Assembly (NCBI GenBank): GCA_964628435.1
Contig: CAZVON010000040.1
Coordinates: 1 to 6,765, forward strand
Reading direction: 5' to 3'
DNA: 6,765 nucleotides
Source of the DNA: CAZVON01 sp964628435
Lineage (GTDB): Bacteria; Patescibacteriota; Microgenomatia; Levybacterales; UBA12049
The position numbers and the translations under genes were made by a program. Shown piece by piece: positions 6,373 to 6,765 of the stretch. The notes under the pieces were generated by a model that worked only from the letters and a program-made list of their open reading frames with translations, ran no database searches and had not been told where the DNA came from. Within the stretch, counting starts at the first letter, position 1; each line of letters begins with the position of its first letter.

Positions 6373-6390
6373 AGGATTGTGACATTTTTA

Positions 6391-6765
6391 TTAAAACTGT
6401 TCTAAAAACTCTAACTTGTTTGAATAGAGTAACCTTAAATCATCAATCTCGATTCCTTCTTTCATCATAAGTACTCGTTCAACTCCCCAACCAAACGCAA
6501 ATCCTGTATATTTTTGAGGATCGATACCACCAAATCGCAATACATGTGGATGAACCATCCCAGCACCTCCAAGTTCAAGCCAGCCAGCCTTACATAATTT
6601 ACATCCAACTCCATTACAAACACCGCACGATACATCTACTTCAAAAGACGGTTCAGTAAACTGAAAATGATAGGGCCGAATCCTGGCGCTTCGCTTTTCT
6701 CCAAAATACGACTTTACAAAATAATCAAGCGTTCCTTTTAAATGGGTAATAGCAATGTTTTTTTC
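6391..6765 (-). CDS. pheS: Phenylalanyl-tRNA synthetase alpha subunit, C-terminal part (cut by window edge)
   Basis: This is the catalytic subunit of PheRS, a class II synthetase that makes Phe-AMP and transfers Phe to tRNA-Phe. The last 124 residues and the stop are present; the start lies beyond base 6765. The fragment reads through YFGEKRSARIRPYHFQFTEP (motif 2 region, about 6708-6649) and FEVDVSCGVCNGVGC. It then gives WLELGGAGMVHPHV and the motif 3 region GFAFGWGVERVLMMKEGI (about 6504-6451), and ends EFLEQF as PheS proteins commonly do. Four cysteines in a C-x2-C-x4-C-x2-C pattern (6627-6592) resemble the metal-binding-like loop seen in many PheS sequences. Motif 3 carries Trp (FGWG) where Met or Leu is common. 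The gene ends in tandem stops TAATAA (6393-6388) and is followed by pheT in the usual pheST order. Confidence 0.95.
   Translation of the reverse strand, partial: EKNIAITHLKGTLDYFVKSYFGEKRSARIRPYHFQFTEPSFEVDVSCGVCNGVGCKLCKAGWLELGGAGMVHPHVLRFGGIDPQKYTGFAFGWGVERVLMMKEGIEIDDLRLLYSNKLEFLEQF

Overview
The window is gene-dense, AT-rich bacterial DNA holding six protein genes, two of them cut by the window edges. Gene order is tyrS (partial, minus), a class A penicillin-binding protein (plus), a small exported protein (plus), an HD-domain phosphohydrolase (minus), pheT (minus) and pheS (partial, minus). I see no tRNA, rRNA, mobile element, CRISPR array or phage gene. No gene-free stretch exceeds 75 bases.

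The likely source is a Patescibacteria (Candidate Phyla Radiation) genome, possibly Microgenomates. The clues are a minimal PheT of 651 residues without the N-terminal tRNA-binding OB domain, a PBP with a Pro/Thr-rich C-terminal tail, tight packing, and starts that lack Shine-Dalgarno sequences. This is inference from style, since no marker gene such as rRNA is present. The standard genetic code fits all genes, and TGA, TAA and TAG all serve as stops.

Region by region: bases 1-470 encode the N-terminal 156 residues of tyrosyl-tRNA synthetase. Bases 471-523 are a 53-bp divergent intergenic region carrying two back-to-back extended -10 promoters, each placed so that transcription should begin at or next to the ATG. 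Bases 524-2863 encode a bifunctional peptidoglycan glycosyltransferase/transpeptidase. After a 75-bp gap with a TATAAT box, 2939-3397 encode a 152-residue Sec-exported protein of unknown function, which looks like a run of short beta hairpins plus a charged C-terminal helix. It converges, with a 2-bp gap, on a SAMHD1/COG1078-like HD phosphohydrolase (3400-4365), which has its own good promoter. The right-hand third is a pheS-pheT operon.

Functionally the window combines translation (TyrS, PheS, PheT), cell-wall synthesis (PBP, perhaps the small exported protein) and probable nucleotide metabolism (HD protein). No new multi-gene system is evident. The most distinctive signals are the consistent SD-less, near-leaderless architecture of the starts, the mirrored tyrS/PBP promoters, the uncharacterised exported protein, and the reduced PheT with apparently altered editing-site residues.
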